A stretch of 64,000 nt of DNA from Saccharum officinarum (GCA_020631735.1 CM036167.1:3042988-3106987); one strand, 5' to 3'. Positions 21,976-35,582 are shown, counted from the stretch's first letter. Translations and numbers: made by a program. Notes: a model not told the origin generated them from the sequence alone.

Positions 21976-22274
21976 GGTCTATTTGGATTTTCATGGGCTA
22001 ACAACTGGGAGTAGTAACCAAAACATGAGTACTAGTCTATCCAAACAGGAAGACTAGTAAGTGGAATGATAGAGTAATTTTTAGCCAAACTTTTGGCTAG
22101 TTATTACTAGTTCATTGCCAAATACAACAAGCTAACAAAGTTTAATAGTTCATTGCTAGAAATATACTATATGCAGCTTTTAGCCTGAGGTCCAAACATG
22201 CATGGACTAGTATATGGTAATTTGAGCTATTTTTAGACACGGCTAATAATTAGTTTTAGCCGATCTAAACAGAC
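21976..22274. mobile_element. MITE-like element
   Basis: Left GGTCTATTTGGATTTTCATG and right TTAGCCGATCTAAACAGAC are imperfect inverted ends; the interior contains GGCTAAC/AGCTAAC motifs. Superfamily not certain. Confidence 0.5.
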
Positions 22275-22451
22275 TTAGGTGGATTGTATTGTCTTGGCAT
22301 GAATTCATACTACAGTTGGTGGATTTTAGTTATTAGCGAGATATACAAAGCAAATCACCGAATGATGATCTATGAAGTGCATTTAGTAACGTCTATCATG
22401 AGACATTAATTAAGAATATGAGGTGTAGTACTATCTATCCACAAACTAAGT

Positions 22452-22644
22452 GGGTGTTTGGGACTGTTCCACAAACTCCACCGTGGAGCCGCTCCACAAA
22501 AACTGGAGTTTGTGGAGCACCTCTTTAGGTGCTCTCACAACTCTACCATTTTTTCTCGAACAGAGTGCGCAGAGTTAAAATCGTTTGGCTACAAAACGTA
22601 GAGCGGAGCTGAAAAATGTGGAGCGGAGCAGTTCCAAACACCCC
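22452..22644. mobile_element. hAT-like MITE
   Basis: Left GGGTGTTTGGGACTGTTCCA and right GGAGCAGTTCCAAACACCCC, with repeats of CTAAGT on both sides. Internal CTCCAC/GTGGAG motifs make it strongly self-complementary. Confidence 0.75.
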
Positions 22645-24224
22645 CTAAGTTGATTGCTACGCCAGGATGTTCCGTGATGTATGACCAAAATATCCATGAG
22701 TGGGACTTGGCTCACTAATGTATAATGGTTTTAGTGTAGGACTTGCTAAAATTCAGTTGAATTTTAGCTTCCTTCCAGACGACGACTATTGCATATATTT
22801 TATACTAAAATTGCCACTATTATAGAAAAAAATTATGCGAGGCATTTTGAAGATGGCGTCGGAGGCAGGCGGGCATTTCAACCGCCTTGGTTAACGCCTG
22901 AGATTAACTGAGGCAGTCACTTTTATTAATCTAGGCGGTTACCAAAAATTCCCATTTTCGGAGGCGGGCCTCTTACAAGGTCCGCCTCGGTTAATATTCC
23001 CGAGCCCACTCCCTCTCCATCTTTGGCCCATCTTGGCCCAACAGCAACGTTATAGTATATATACACGAGATAAAACCCTAGCCCACTCCCTCACTCATCT
23101 CTCTCCCACACAGCGCCGAGCTTCGAGCGGCCCCTCTCCAACTCCTCAGCGGCGCCTCTCCCTCACCCTCCCTCACCCTACCTCTCTCGTGCCTCCTACT
23201 CACTCTCCCTCACCCGAGCAAATCTGGAGGCCTGGCGGAGGAGCTCGCGAGCCTGACAGCTTGGCCGCTTGGGTGGCGCGGCCTCATGGGCGTGGCGGTG
23301 AAAGGTCCAAATTGGCTAGAGAGGGGTGAATAACCTAAATTAAAACTCTACAAAACACTAGAGCAAGGATTAGTAACACAAATGGCGATAAAAGCGATTT
23401 GCTCTAGCTCTAAGTGTTAAGCAAGCCACCTAGTTGCAATTCTAGTTATTTAAAGTCTCTATGCCACACACAAGCTAGGTTGCTACAACTACTACTACCT
23501 AGAGTGCTAGCAACAAGAACAAGCACAACTAAACAAGCTAACACAAGGTAAAGTTGCGGTAAGAAAACGATGGGAAGATGATTTATACCGATGTGTAGAG
23601 GCAAGTGAACCAATAAAGGATACCAATGTGAAGCCAATCACTAGGAGACAATCAATCACAATATCAAGAGAGACACCAAGATTTTCTCCTGAGGTTCACG
23701 TGCTTGCCGGCATGCTAGTCCCCGTTGTGTCGACCAACACTACGTGATTCGGCGCCTAATTGGGGATCCACACCCAAGCTCTCCAAGAGCGCCGCAAGAA
23801 CCTACCGCTAGTGAGGTAACTCAATGACACGCGCAATATATTAGAGCTACCTTATGGCTCTTCATCGGGAAAGGTGCAAAGCCCCTCACAAATCGCAGGA
23901 GCCGGCCACGAGCAACCTCCAACTCGTGTCGGACCTCCTCCGCTGCTCCAAGACGTCTATGTGGCGGCAACCACCAAGAAAAACAAGAATCCCACAGCAA
24001 GAGAACACCCAAGTGCCAACTATATGCAAACTCACTTGTAAATGCACTCGAGATCACTCAATCTGACTTTGACTAGGCAATCAAGCAAGGGAGATGAGTG
24101 GGAGGGGATGTGCTCAGCTCAAGAGGATGTTAGAGAGTCAAAATGTCCAAGAGATATACCCCAAACCGGCCAAACACATATTTATAAGCAACTCCAAAGG
24201 ATAGAGCCGTTAGAAACAAAGTGC

Positions 24225-26185
24225 TGCTACTATCGTGCTGATCGGACACGTCGGTCGATCTGACCGGACGCAGTCACAGCGTTCGATCACGCTTGCACGA
24301 CTTCCCCGATGAACACCACGTGTCTCGCTTTGAATCTCGTTCGTTCGATCGTAACGGTCACGTAAATATACTCGTTCACGCACTAGAGTGACCGGACGTG
24401 TCGATCAAAATTGATCAGACGGGCCTAGGCGTCCGGTCACCACTGATTCACGTTGCTGACCACGTGACCAGACGCACCGCTGGTACTGACCGAACGCCAC
24501 AGTGCCAGCGTCCAGTCGATTCCAGTAAGCACCCACTCATGACCTGACGCGTTCGATCGACCTCGCGTCCTTCACAACTTCTCAAGGGCTTGACCGGACG
24601 CGCCGGTCCCGTGACCGACTGGACGCTCCGGTGCGCGCGCTGCCTCTGCATGCGGGATGAATGACCGGAGGCGCCAACCGCGACCGATCCAGCGTCCAGT
24701 TCAGTGTCCAGTTGTAAGGCCCTAGATGGCTAGAGAGAGGGGTGAATAGCCTATAAAAATTCTACAATAGACACTAAGCAAACTTGTTAGAGTAACAAAT
24801 GGCGTAAAGCGAGTTTTGCTTAGCCTACGGTTGTGATGCAAGCCTCTTAACCACAAGTCTAGTAGATTAAGATCTCTAGTTCACACAAGGGCTAAGTCAC
24901 TAAACTTACACTATAGAGCAAGCTAACAACTACTAGCAAAGGCTAACACTAGAGCTACACAAGATAACTAGTAAAAGTAAATGCGAGAGAGGATTGTGAA
25001 TCTTATACCGACGGTGGAGTGAAGATGTTGCCAATCACCAAGATGATATACAATCAATTAATATTGACAACAACACAATATGAAGACCAATCACCGGGAG
25101 ACAAGAGACACAATATTTTTGTTCACCCGGTGTTCACTTGTGCACCGATAAGCTACGTCACCGGTTGTGTCGACCAACACTTAGATGGTTCCTCGGTGTG
25201 ACCCTCAAGTCACTTGCCCCTCAAGGCACGCTCTGCAAGGCACCGCAAGACACCACTCTCAAGTGAGGTAACTCAATGACACGTGCAATGTAATAGAGTA
25301 GCTTTTGGCACCCCACCGAGGAAAGCATAAGAACCTCTTACAATCAACTGGAGGTGGCCAAGAATAATCTCCTTCTCTTGCCAACGCCTCCAACAATCTC
25401 CAAGCCGGCTAGGAGCGGTACTCTCCAAGAGTAACAAGAAATCCACCGGCTAAACCACCCACAAGTGCCACTAGATGCCCTCAAGCTATGCAATGCACTT
25501 TGGGATCACTCAATCTCACTTATGATTTGCAATCAAGCAAGAGAGATGAGTGGGAGGAGATGCTCTAGCTCAAAGGATGCACAAGAGTGTTAGAAATCAC
25601 GAGTTACCTTCCCAAGGGCCGGCCAATAAGTATTTATAAGCATCCCAAACAAATAGAGCCGTTGTACCCTTTTACTGGGTCTTTTTCGGGACGACCAGAC
25701 GCGCCAGTCGAAACTGACCGGACGCGCTCAACCGCGTCCGATCCTCCAACGGTCACTGAGCCCCAACGGTCAAAACAATGACCGGACGTGTCCCAGGCAA
25801 CGACCGGACGCGCCCCTCATCCGACCGGACGCGCCGCTCAAACGACCGGACGCGCCGATCGCACAGTACCACGCGCCCGTGAAGCAACGACCGGACGTGC
25901 TCCAGGCAACGACCGGACACGACAGTGCCAGTGTCCGGTTAGAGTCCAGTAAGCTCCCTCAACGACCGGACGCATCCGATCGCGTGTGACCGGACGCGCC
26001 GCGCGTCCGATCGTCCTTGCGAACTACAGTTCCCTCTGGGCGACTGACCAGACGCACCGGTCCCGCGAGTGACCGGACGCGCCGGTTGCAAACCCTAACA
26101 CCCGCGCACCTGACTGCTGCGTTGAACTGACTGGACGCGTCCGGTCATACCGTGACCGCGTCTGGTGCATCGTCCGGTCACCTCT
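24225..26185. repeat. GACCGGACGCGCC motif clusters in LTRs
   Basis: Short CpG-rich motif GACCGGACGCGCC and its complement GCGTCCGGTC recur every about 20-40 bases at 24225-24712 (solo LTR) and 25690-26185 (3' LTR), and again at 34350-34850 in the 5' LTR. The motif varies slightly; orientation alternates, so local hairpins are possible. Confidence 0.9.
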
Positions 26186-26934
26186 GTGACCTCCGTTTGC
26201 CTCTATTTCTTTTCCGACTTCTGGTGTAGTGGAAAATAGGCATTTCAACTCCTCAAAAACGCCTGAATCCCGCCGGACCTAAACCCTCTCTACCGCTCAA
26301 ACTTCATCGCCTTCGCAAATGTACCAACACCAACAAGTGATCACCACCTTGTGCACGTGTGTTAGCATTTTCATAATCATTTTCGAAGGTTTTTCCAGTT
26401 AGCTCACTAGGCCCTACATGCAATGCACTTCATGAATTCACCTAGTGGCACTCGTGCGTCGAATAACTGATAAGACTTCCCCTCTTAATAGTTCGGCTAT
26501 TGATCCTAAACCACTCACACCCTCTATGGTGTCTTGAGTGCAAAACAAAATGGTCCTATAGTTATACCTTTTCCTTGAGCCCATTTTGTTTTCCAAAAGA
26601 TATGATCCACTTCATATCATCACATGACCGTCTCGATCCATCGACCTTGACTTCACTTGCTCTTCACCGTTGCATCGGTCCGTCGGCGCCAAGTCTTGCT
26701 CAAGCTTCACCATCGCATGGTCCTTCGCTTCGAAGCCTCGACTTGCCCTTCACCTTCACAACCGGTCCATCGAGTCAAGCATTATCTCGGTCTTCATCAT
26801 CTTGGTCACATGAGTTAATATCGTGTCTCATATTCAATGACCACCTTTATCTAAATCATCCACTTAGATACAAAGGTTAGTCCTAGGTTTTATCAATTAG
26901 CCAAAACTAAACTAGGGACTTTTAATCTTCCCCT
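24713..26934 (-). repeat. 3' LTR of the inner copia element
   Basis: Plus-strand start TGTAAGGCCCTAGATGG, end ...CTAGGGACTTTTA; the terminal CA seen in the other LTR has become TA. It contains the dense GACCGGACGC motif cluster at about 25690-26185. Confidence 0.93.
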
Positions 26935-26950
26935 TTTTGGTAATTGATGA
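26935..26950 (-). other. Polypurine tract of the inner copia element
   Basis: Minus strand AAAAAGGGGAAGAT directly precedes the 3' LTR, the expected plus-strand DNA primer. Confidence 0.85.
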
Positions 26951-28040
26951 CAACCCTCACAAAGATGATTTTGATAATAAAAGTTTTGAACTTGTCATAC
27001 TTGTCCAATCATTTTGCTCATAAGTAAAGTTTGGACAATTATCACAAGCTCGGTTTTGGTAGCATTAGCTCTCCCTACATATGTGCATAGAGTTTGGATT
27101 GAAAGCTTTGCACATATGCATTGATAGAAGTGTTGAGAGAGTAATTCTACCAAAATGATGCTAAGGTGTAAGAAATGGACCTTTGAAGCGTGATACCAAT
27201 CGAAGTTGCCTTTTACACCATCCTAAGCATCATGAAGTAACTAGACATCCATCACAACTCAAGAACCCCGTGAGATCAACATTATAGTAAAGGTTCTTGG
27301 ACCACTTATAAAGTTTAAGGCACGTCTAGATACCACATGTAAATTATTCCTATGCATGCTAGTAGATCATTTCATCATTCAAGTTCTATACTAGCATTGC
27401 ACCACATAAGCATGTATATTGAATTTAAATACATGTGCAATGAGCAAGCCATATGAGAATGCACAAACAAATGCAACAACTTTGTTTATGAGCTTGCTCC
27501 CCCTACTTGTGTGCATCAAAATTTTATTTACCCCTTTATCATGTTGAATCATCCTTTATCATGTTGAATCATCTTTTTCTCTCCCCTTTGTCAACAACTT
27601 ACCCAAAAATGGGATCAAATTGTGGAGAGAAAAACAATATTTGATGGAGTAGGTTAAAATTTATCAAATTTGGTTCAACCTAGAACACTTGCCAAAGATA
27701 TTTAATTCGATTTGAACCAAAGACAAGCTTCTTCATACCTCATAATAAGGGTTATCTTGCCTATGTTGAATTAAACACATATAGCAAATCTTCTAGATTC
27801 AACACTAGGTTTGCAAGCTCACAAATATGTCATATGCCACCACTAGATCAAAATAAGCATAGAAGCAATAGTGGTAACATATATCCATCAAATTCATTTG
27901 ATTTATCATGAATGATCATGCGTACCACTTATTATGTCTACATGATCTAGCAAGTCCTTAGCATAGGATGAATGACATGTCAATCAACTTTACCTTGCAA
28001 TGTCGAAGGAGAGGCATGTCAATAAGTGGGTGGGGTGCAT
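26951..28040 (-). other. Untranslated internal region between pol and the 3' LTR
   Basis: About 1.1 kb of AT-rich sequence with no ORF after the pol stop. A repeated phrase ATCATGTTGAATCATC occurs at 27538-27570. SIRE-type elements often have space here for an env-like ORF; none is seen. Confidence 0.6.
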
Positions 28041-31000
28041 TCAACTCATGTTTGAGAAATCAAGAATATTCAACTCATTCCTTAGCTTGCGAAACCTATT
28101 TTCATCAAGTGGCTTGATGAGAATATCGGCAAGTGGATCATCGGTGCCAACACTTTCAATGGCAATATCTCCCTTTTGTTGATGATCTCTAATGAAATGA
28201 TGCCTTATGTCAATATGCTTTGTTCTTCCATGTTGAACTGGGTTTTGTATCATCTTAATTGCACTTTCATTATCACATAGCAATGACACATTCTTGAAGT
28301 TGAGGCCATAATCCTTCAAAGTTGATTTCATCCATAGCAACTGTGCACAACAACTCCCCGCACTCACATATTCGGCTTCAGCGGTAGAGATTGCCACACT
28401 ATTTTGTTTCTTTGAGCACCATGACACAAGTGATCTTCCAAGTAATTGACATGTGCCACTTGTGCTCTTTCTATTGATCTTGCAACCCCCATAGTCGGAG
28501 TCCGAATATCCAATCAATTCAAACTTTGACCCCTTGGGATACCATAGTCCAACATCTCTTGTTTGCTTCAAGTACCTCAATATTCTCTTTGTGGCCGTGA
28601 GATGACTCTCTCTAGGTGAGGCTTGATATCTAGCACACATACAAACACTAAACATGACATCCGGCCTTGATGCGGTGACATAGAGTAGACTTCCAATCAA
28701 AGACCGATATTCCTTTTGATTCACCATTTTGCCATCAAGATCACTATCCAAATTGCCATTTGTACCCATTGGAGTTAAAATTGGCTTTGCATCTTGCATT
28801 CCAAACTTCTTCAACATGTCCCTTATGTATTTCCCTTGACTCACAAATGTCCCATTCTTCAATTGCTTGACTTGGAGACCAAGGAAGTAGCTAAGTTCAC
28901 CAATCATAGATATTTTAAACTCTTTGGCCATCATAGCACCAAATTCTTCACAATAAGCTTGATCGGTTGATCCAAAGATGATGTCATCAACATATATTTG
29001 CACTATGAATAGATCATTCACAATCTTCTTGGTCAAAAGAGTCGTATCAACCTTGCCCATCTTGAATCCCTTAGAGAGAAGAAAATTCCTTAGCCTCTCA
29101 TACCATGCTCTAGGTGCTTGCTTTAAGCCATATAAAGCCTTCTTCAACTTGTACATATGGTTGGGTTTCTTGTCATCTTCAAATCTAAGAGGTTGCTCAA
29201 CAAAGACTAACTCATTGATGATTCCATTGAGAAATACACTTTTGACATCCATTTGATATAGTTTGATGTTGTGTGCACAAGCATAAGCCAATAGAATCCT
29301 TATTGCCTCTAATCTTGCCACGGGAGCATATGTCTCATCATAGTCAAGACCTTCTACTTGAGTGTAACCTTGAGCAACTAGTCTTGCTTTGTTTCTCACC
29401 ACAATGTCATCTTGATCTTGCTTGTTTTTGAACACCCACTTGGTTCCAATCACATTGTAGTCATTTGACCTTTCTACCAATTCCCAAACATTATTTCTTG
29501 TGAAATTGTTAAGCTCTTCTTGCATAGCCATGATCCAATCGGCATCCCTCAAAACTTCTTCTATTTTCTTTGGTTCTAAGGTTGACACAAATGATGCATG
29601 CTCACAAAATATAGCCAATCTTGATCTTGTTTGCACACCACTTCTAATATCACCAATAACACTATCAATGGGGTGATCTCTTGCAACATGTTGTGGTTGG
29701 AGTACTTGCACTTGATTGCTTGAGCTTGGTTGATCACTTGATGTATCTTGATGAGATGAACTAGCACCATAATCTTGCACTTGAGAGTCACTAGCTAGCT
29801 TGAATGGAGAATTGAGCACTTGATCTTTATCATCATCTTGAATATCAATTACTTGTTTTGCTCTAATGCCCCCAATGTCCATGTTCTTCATTGCTTCCAC
29901 CAATAGAGTTCCACCAATATCATCTAGATTCTCTTCTTCATCTTGTGACCCATTGGTTTCATCAAATTGCACATCATGGACTTCTTCTAGAATGCCACTT
30001 GAATTGTTCCAAACTCTATAAGCTTTGCTTGTAGTTGAATAACCAAGTAGGAACCCCTCATCATATCTCTTGTCAAACTTTTCCAATCTAGTGCCCTTCT
30101 TTAAGATATAACATTTGCAACCAAACACCCTAAAGTAAGAAATATTTGGCTTTCTTCCATGAAGTAGCTCATATGGGGTCTTCTCTAGCAATGGATGACA
30201 ATATAGTCTATAGATGTAGTAGCAAGCGGTATTGATTGCTTCATCCCAAAATGATTGACTCACATTGTACTCATAAAGCATTGATCTAGCCATATCAAGC
30301 AATGTTCTATTCTTTGTCTCAACTAGACCATTTGATTGTGGAGTGTACTTGGCTGAGAATTGATGTCCAATGCCATAGTGATCACAAAGTTCTTCAATTC
30401 TTGTATTCTTGAACTCACTTCCATTGTCACTTCTCACTTTCTTGATTCTAATCTTAAACTCATTGTGAACTCTAGTGAGAAAGGTCTTGAAGATGTGAAA
30501 CACTTCACTTTTGTCACTAAGAAAGAATATCCATGTGAATCTTGTGAAGTCATCCACTATGACAAAGCCATACTTATTACCACCTATGCTTGAGTATGTT
30601 GTTGGGCCAAATAGATCCATGTGCATCAAATCAAATACTTTTCATGTGCTCATTGTACTCTTCTTTGGATGTGAGCTTCCAACTTGCTTCCCGGCTTGAC
30701 ATGCACAAAAAGCTTATTCTTCTCAAATTCAACATCTTTCAAACCATTGACAAGATTGTGAGTTGTAAGCTTCTTTAATTGTTTCATGCCAACATGACCA
30801 AGCCTTCTATGCCAAAGCCAATCCATGCTTGATTTGGAGATTAAGCAAGTTGTCAAAGAAGTTTCTCTAGCATTGAAGTCAACTAGGTATAGATTCTCAT
30901 ATCTAAAGCCCTGGAATGCCACATTTGAACCATCCATACTAATGACTTCCACATCATCAACCCCAAAGATGTATTTGTAGCCTAGATCACATATTTGTGT

Positions 31001-31240
31001 CACGGATAGAAGATTGAAATCCAAGCTTTCAACTAGCAACACATTGGAGATACTCAAGTCATTTGATATTGCAATCTTGCCCAAGCCAATAACCTTGCAT
31101 TTCTTGTTATTGCCAAAAGTGATAGAATCAACACCACTATCATTGTCATTGATTGAGTCAAATATTCTTGATATACCGGTCATGTGTTGAGTGCACCCAT
31201 TATCAATAATCCAATGCCTTCCTCCGGCTTTGTAATTGAC
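28041..31240 (-). pseudogene. pol: Copia pol (protease-integrase-RT-RNase H), frameshifted
   Basis: Protease start near 31240 with DNGCTQHMTG (Asn where most copies have Ser) ; pre-integrase zinc region with WHRRLGH; then, after a frame break and an in-frame stop at about 30630-30690, an 862-codon ORF (30629-28041). In that ORF integrase residues D5, D68 and E104 have the exact D-35-E spacing; RT includes KARLVAQGYTQ, MDVKSVFLNG and YVDD at 546-549; RNase H includes SDSDYGG, STAEAEYVS and CDNESA; end LNILDFSNMS. Known: these steps make and integrate cDNA in virus-like particles. The break separates protease from integrase, so a normal polyprotein cannot form unless the defect is a sequencing error. 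Confidence 0.93.
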
Positions 31241-31251
31241 CTACAAGTAAA

Positions 31252-33312
31252 TCAATAAAGCTTAGGTACCCATTTTTGCTTGGGTCCTTGTAGGTTAGTA
31301 ACTAAGCTCTTTGGTACCCAAATAGCCTTCTTCTTTGGACCCACAATTGGTGTACCAATAAACTTAGCTTGCACACCCTTCACACTCTTGATAAGCACAT
31401 AGCAAGAATTAAAAGGTATAGCATTAACAAGTTTCTTGCCTTGGTTCTTTTTATTGCAATTATGCTCTAGGTGCCCGACTTGCTTGCATCTATTGCAAAA
31501 CCGACCATTGCCCTTCACAAAGCTAGGCTTTGGAGTTGCAAAGGCCAACTTGCCTTTCTTAGGGGTGTAGCCCAATCCCTCTTTGTTAAGAGAGAATCTT
31601 TGGCTACCCAAGCACTTAAGCAAGCGGGCCTCACCACCATAGGCCTTGCCTAGGGCGTGAGTGAGCTCATCCACCTCTCTCTTGAGAGTCTCATTCTCAA
31701 CCATTAGTGAGGCATCATAAGTGAAACCATCACTAGTAGTGGAGGTAGAGTCAGTGGTGGTGGATAAAGAGCTACAAGAAGGGTTAGCATTTGATATGAT
31801 GATAGGTTCATAAGAGGATTCATCAATTATATCACATGTAACACCTATATCACATGATATAACAACCTCCTTCTTTGCTTGTTGCTCAAGTAGCAATGAG
31901 TGAGCTTTTTTAAGCTTGGAATGAGCCTTACCAAGATCCTCATGGTCTTCCACTAGACTCTCATGAGTGGTCTTAAGCTCACTAAGAACTTTCTCAAGTA
32001 TTGCTACTTTCATTGAAAGCTTCTTACACTCCTTGTTCTTGGCAATAGCTATGTCTCTAGTTTGTTGCATCAAGTCATATAGTTGTTCTTTAGTTGGTTC
32101 ATCATCATCATTTTCATTATCATTATCATTATCACTATCATGAACATATTCCATTTCACTTTTATCATCACTCTCATCATATAATACCTTAGCTTCTTTG
32201 GCCATGAAGCATGAAGAGGATGAACCAAATAGTGAGGGCTTCTTGTTGATAGCAATGAAAGCAAAAGCCTTGTTGGATGATGATTCTTCTTCTTCATCAT
32301 CATCACTTTCCCAAGTGACCACATAGGCTCTATTCTTGCCCTTCTTGAAAGTCATCTTGGCTTCTCTCTTTTTCTTCTCAAACTTGCCCCTCTTGTTGTT
32401 CTTCTTCTTGTCATAGGGACATTCGGCTTGAAGATGTTCGGTGCTATCACAATTGAAGCACTTTCTTTGTTGCTCATTGCTCTTGAAATTGTCATTTCTC
32501 TTTTTGAAGCCTCTTCTCTTAATGAACATGTGACCCATTTTCTTGACTACAAGAGCAAATGCCTCATCATCAATTTCAAAATCTTCATCTTCATTATTGT
32601 CTTCTTCTTCTTTAATGATGGTAGCTTTGCCTTGGAGGAGATGGCCTTGAATGCCACGGTCTTCTTCTTCTTTTCTTCCTCCTTCTTTTCCTTCTCATCA
32701 GCATCTTGATCATACTTGTCATATGTCAATACCTCATCAAGCAAATCATTGGGCTTCATTGTTTCAAGCACATCTCTTTGTAGCATCATGATCAATATTT
32801 TGAATTTTCTTGGTAAGCTCAACAAGAACTTGTGGTAAAAAATCTTGGTCTTATGTCTTGTGCCCTAGGCTCTTGAGATCATTCATAATGACTTGCAATC
32901 TATGAAACATCTCTAAGATTGTTTCTTCTTCTTTCATCTTGAAGTTCTCAAACTCACTCTTGAGCCCATATAGCTTGGCACTCTTCACAACCTTAGTGCC
33001 CTCATATGTTTCACTCAACCTTGTCCACACTTCATTTGCCAATTCCAAATCCTTGATGCCCTCAAATACTTTTGTGTCAATATTATTGTAAAGTGTATTG
33101 AGAGCCATTCTATTGCATGTTCTATTTGATCTATCTTCATCGGTGAGATGATCGGGATCAATGATAGCAAAATCATTCTCGATGACTTGCAAAACTCTCT
33201 CATGAATAGAACCAAGGTACATTGTCATTTTTCTCTTCCAATGAGCAAAAGAACTAACACCATCAAAGAACGGTGGCTTGCCCCCAACATGATTGAACAC
33301 AATTTGAGCCAT
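31252..33312 (-). pseudogene. gag: Copia gag with two zinc knuckles, frameshifted
   Basis: Starts at 33312 (MAQIVFNHVGGKPPFFDG), 45 bases after the primer-binding site. The first part (to 32851) is a UBN2-type capsid region with FAHWKRKM and ELANEVWTRLSETYEG. The frame then shifts at least twice; a middle Lys/Glu-rich piece is in another frame at 32825-32547. The third part (32538-31252) has a zinc knuckle CFNCDSTEHLQAEC, a long acidic and coiled-coil-like spacer, and a second knuckle CNRCKQVGHLEHNC about 300 residues later. It ends KQKWVPKLY-stop before protease. Confidence 0.9.
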
Positions 33313-33357
33313 TTTTCACACCGAAGGATGTTAAGCCTTGATTAAAACGGTGACTAC

Positions 33358-33370
33358 GGCTCCGATACCA
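33358..33370 (-). other. Primer-binding site of the inner copia element
   Basis: Minus strand TGGTATCGGAGCC two bases inside the 5' LTR, initiator tRNA-Met type. Confidence 0.88.
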
Positions 33371-33372
33371 CT

Positions 33373-35582
33373 TGTAAGGTCCTAGATGGCTAGAAGGGGG
33401 GTGAATAGCCTATAAAAATTCTACAATAGACACTAAGCAAACTTGTTCGAGTAACAAATGGCGTAAAGCGAGTTTTGCTTAGCCTACGGTTGTGATGCAA
33501 GCCTCTTAACCACAAGTCTAGTAGATTAAGATCTCTAGTTCACACAAGGGCTAAGTCACTAAACTTACACTATAGAGCAAGCTAACAACTACTAGCAAAG
33601 GCTAACACTAGATCTACACAAGATTACTAGTAAAAGTAAATGCGAGAGAGGATTGTGAATCTTATACCGACGGTGGAGTAAAGATGTTGCCAATCACCAA
33701 GATGATATACAATCAATTAATATTGACAACAACACAATATGAAGACCAATCACCGGGAGACAAGAGACATAATTTTTTTGTTCACCCAGTGTTCACTTGT
33801 GCACCAATAACCTACGTCACCGGTTGTGTCGACCAACACTTAGATGGTTCCTCGGTGTGACCCTCAAGTCACTTGCCCCTCAAGGCACGCCCCGCAAGGC
33901 ACCGCAAGACACAACTCTCAAGTGAGGTAACTCAATGACACGCGCAATGTAATAGAGTAGCTTTTGGCACCCCGCCGAGGAAAGCACAAGAACCTCTTAC
34001 AATCAACTGGAGGTGGCCAAGAACAATCTCCTTCTCTTGCCAACGCCTCCAACAATCTCTAAGCCGGCTAGGAGCGGTACTCTCCAAGAGTAACAAGAAA
34101 TCCACCGGCTAAACCACCCACAAGTGCCACTAGATGCCCTCAAGCTATGCAATGCACTTTGGGATCACTCAATCTCACTTATGATTTGCAATCAAGCAAG
34201 AGAGATGAGTGGGAGGAGATGCTCTAGCTCAAAGGATGCACAAGAGTGTTAGAAATCATGAGTTACCTCCCTAAGGGCCGGCCAATAAGTATTTATAAGC
34301 ATCACAAACAAATAGAGCCGTTGTACCCTTTTACTGGGTCTTTTTCGGGACGACCAGACGCGCCGGTCGAAACTGACCGGACGCGCTCAACCGTGTCCGA
34401 TCCTCCAACGGTCACTGAGCCCCAACGGTCAAACCAACGACCGGACGCGCCCCAGGCAACGACCGGACGCGCCCCTCAACCGACCGAACGCGCCGCTCAA
34501 ACGACCGGACGCGCCGATCGCACAGTACCGCGCGCCCGTGAAGCAACGACCGGACGCGCTCCAGGCAACGACCGGACGCGACAGTGCCAGTGTCCGGTTA
34601 GAGTCTAGTAAGCTCCCTCAACGACCGGACGCATCCGATCGCGTGTGACCGGACGCGCCACGCGTCCGATCGTCCTTGCGAACTACAGTTCCCTCTGGGC
34701 GACTGACCGGACGCGCCGGTCCCGCGAGTGACCGGACGCGCCGGTTGCAAACCCTAACACCCGCGCACCTGACTGCTGCGTTGAACTGACTGGACGCGTC
34801 CGGTCATACCGTGACCGCGTCCGGTGCATCGTCCGGTCACCTCTGTGACCTTCGTTCGCCTCCATTTCTTTTCTGACTTCCGGTGTAGTGGAAAATAGGC
34901 ATTTCAACTCCTCAAAAACGCCTGAATCCCACTGGACCTAAACCCTCTCTACCGCTCAAACTTCATCGCCTTCGCAAATGTGCCAACACCAACAAGTGAT
35001 CACCACCTTGTGCACGTGTGTTAGCATTTTCATAATCATTTTCGAAGGTTTTCCAGTTAGCTCACTAGGCCCTACACGCAATGCACTTCATGAATTCACC
35101 TAGTGGCACTCGTGCGTCGAATAACCGATAAGACTTCCCCTCTTAATAGTTCGGCTATCGATCCTAAACCACTCACACCCTCTATGGTGTCTTGAGTGCA
35201 AAACAAAATGGTCCTATGGTTATACCTTTGCCTTGAGCCCATTTTGTTTTCCAAAAGATATGATCCACTTCATATCATCACATGACCGTCTCGATCCATC
35301 GACCTTGACTTCACTTGCTCTTCATCGTTGCATCGGTCCGTCGGCGCCAAGTCTTGCTCAAGCTTCACCATCGCATGGTCCTTCGCTTCGAAGCCTCGAC
35401 TTGCCCTTCACCTTCACAACCGGTCCATCGAGCCAAGCATCATCTCGGTCTTTATCATCTTGGTCACATGAGTTAATATCGTGTCTCATATTCAATGACC
35501 ACCTTTATCTAAATCATCCACTTAGATACAAAGGTTAGTCCTAGGTTTCATCAATTAGCCAAAACCAAACTAGGGACTTTCA
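33373..35582 (-). repeat. 5' LTR of the inner copia element
   Basis: 2210 bp; plus-strand start TGTAAGGTCCTAGATGG, end CTAGGGACTTTCA. Nearly identical to 24713-26934, with scattered substitutions (for example AGATCTACAC for AGAGCTACAC) and a short indel near the start. Carries the motif cluster at 34350-34850. Confidence 0.93.

Larger units (their letters stand above)
24713..35582 (-). mobile_element. Complete SIRE/Opie-like Ty1-copia retrotransposon
   Basis: 10.87 kb on the minus strand, flanked by a perfect CCAGT duplication (24708-24712, 35583-35587). Parts in plus coordinates: 3' LTR 24713-26934 (2222 bp), polypurine tract just beyond it, pol 28041-31240, gag 31252-33312, primer-binding site 33358-33370, 5' LTR 33373-35582 (2210 bp). 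The LTRs differ by roughly one or two per cent by eye. Lineage is inferred from the large LTRs, pol order (integrase before RT) and sequence style. Frameshifts and a stop break gag and pol, so it is not autonomous as sequenced. Confidence 0.92.

Noticed and set aside
25690..26185. Regular short repeats resembling a CRISPR array
   Set aside because: Units are only about 13 bp, variable, in both orientations and inside a retrotransposon LTR of a plant.
26951..28040. Search for an env-like ORF after copia pol
   Set aside because: No ORF of useful length or membrane segment is present there.
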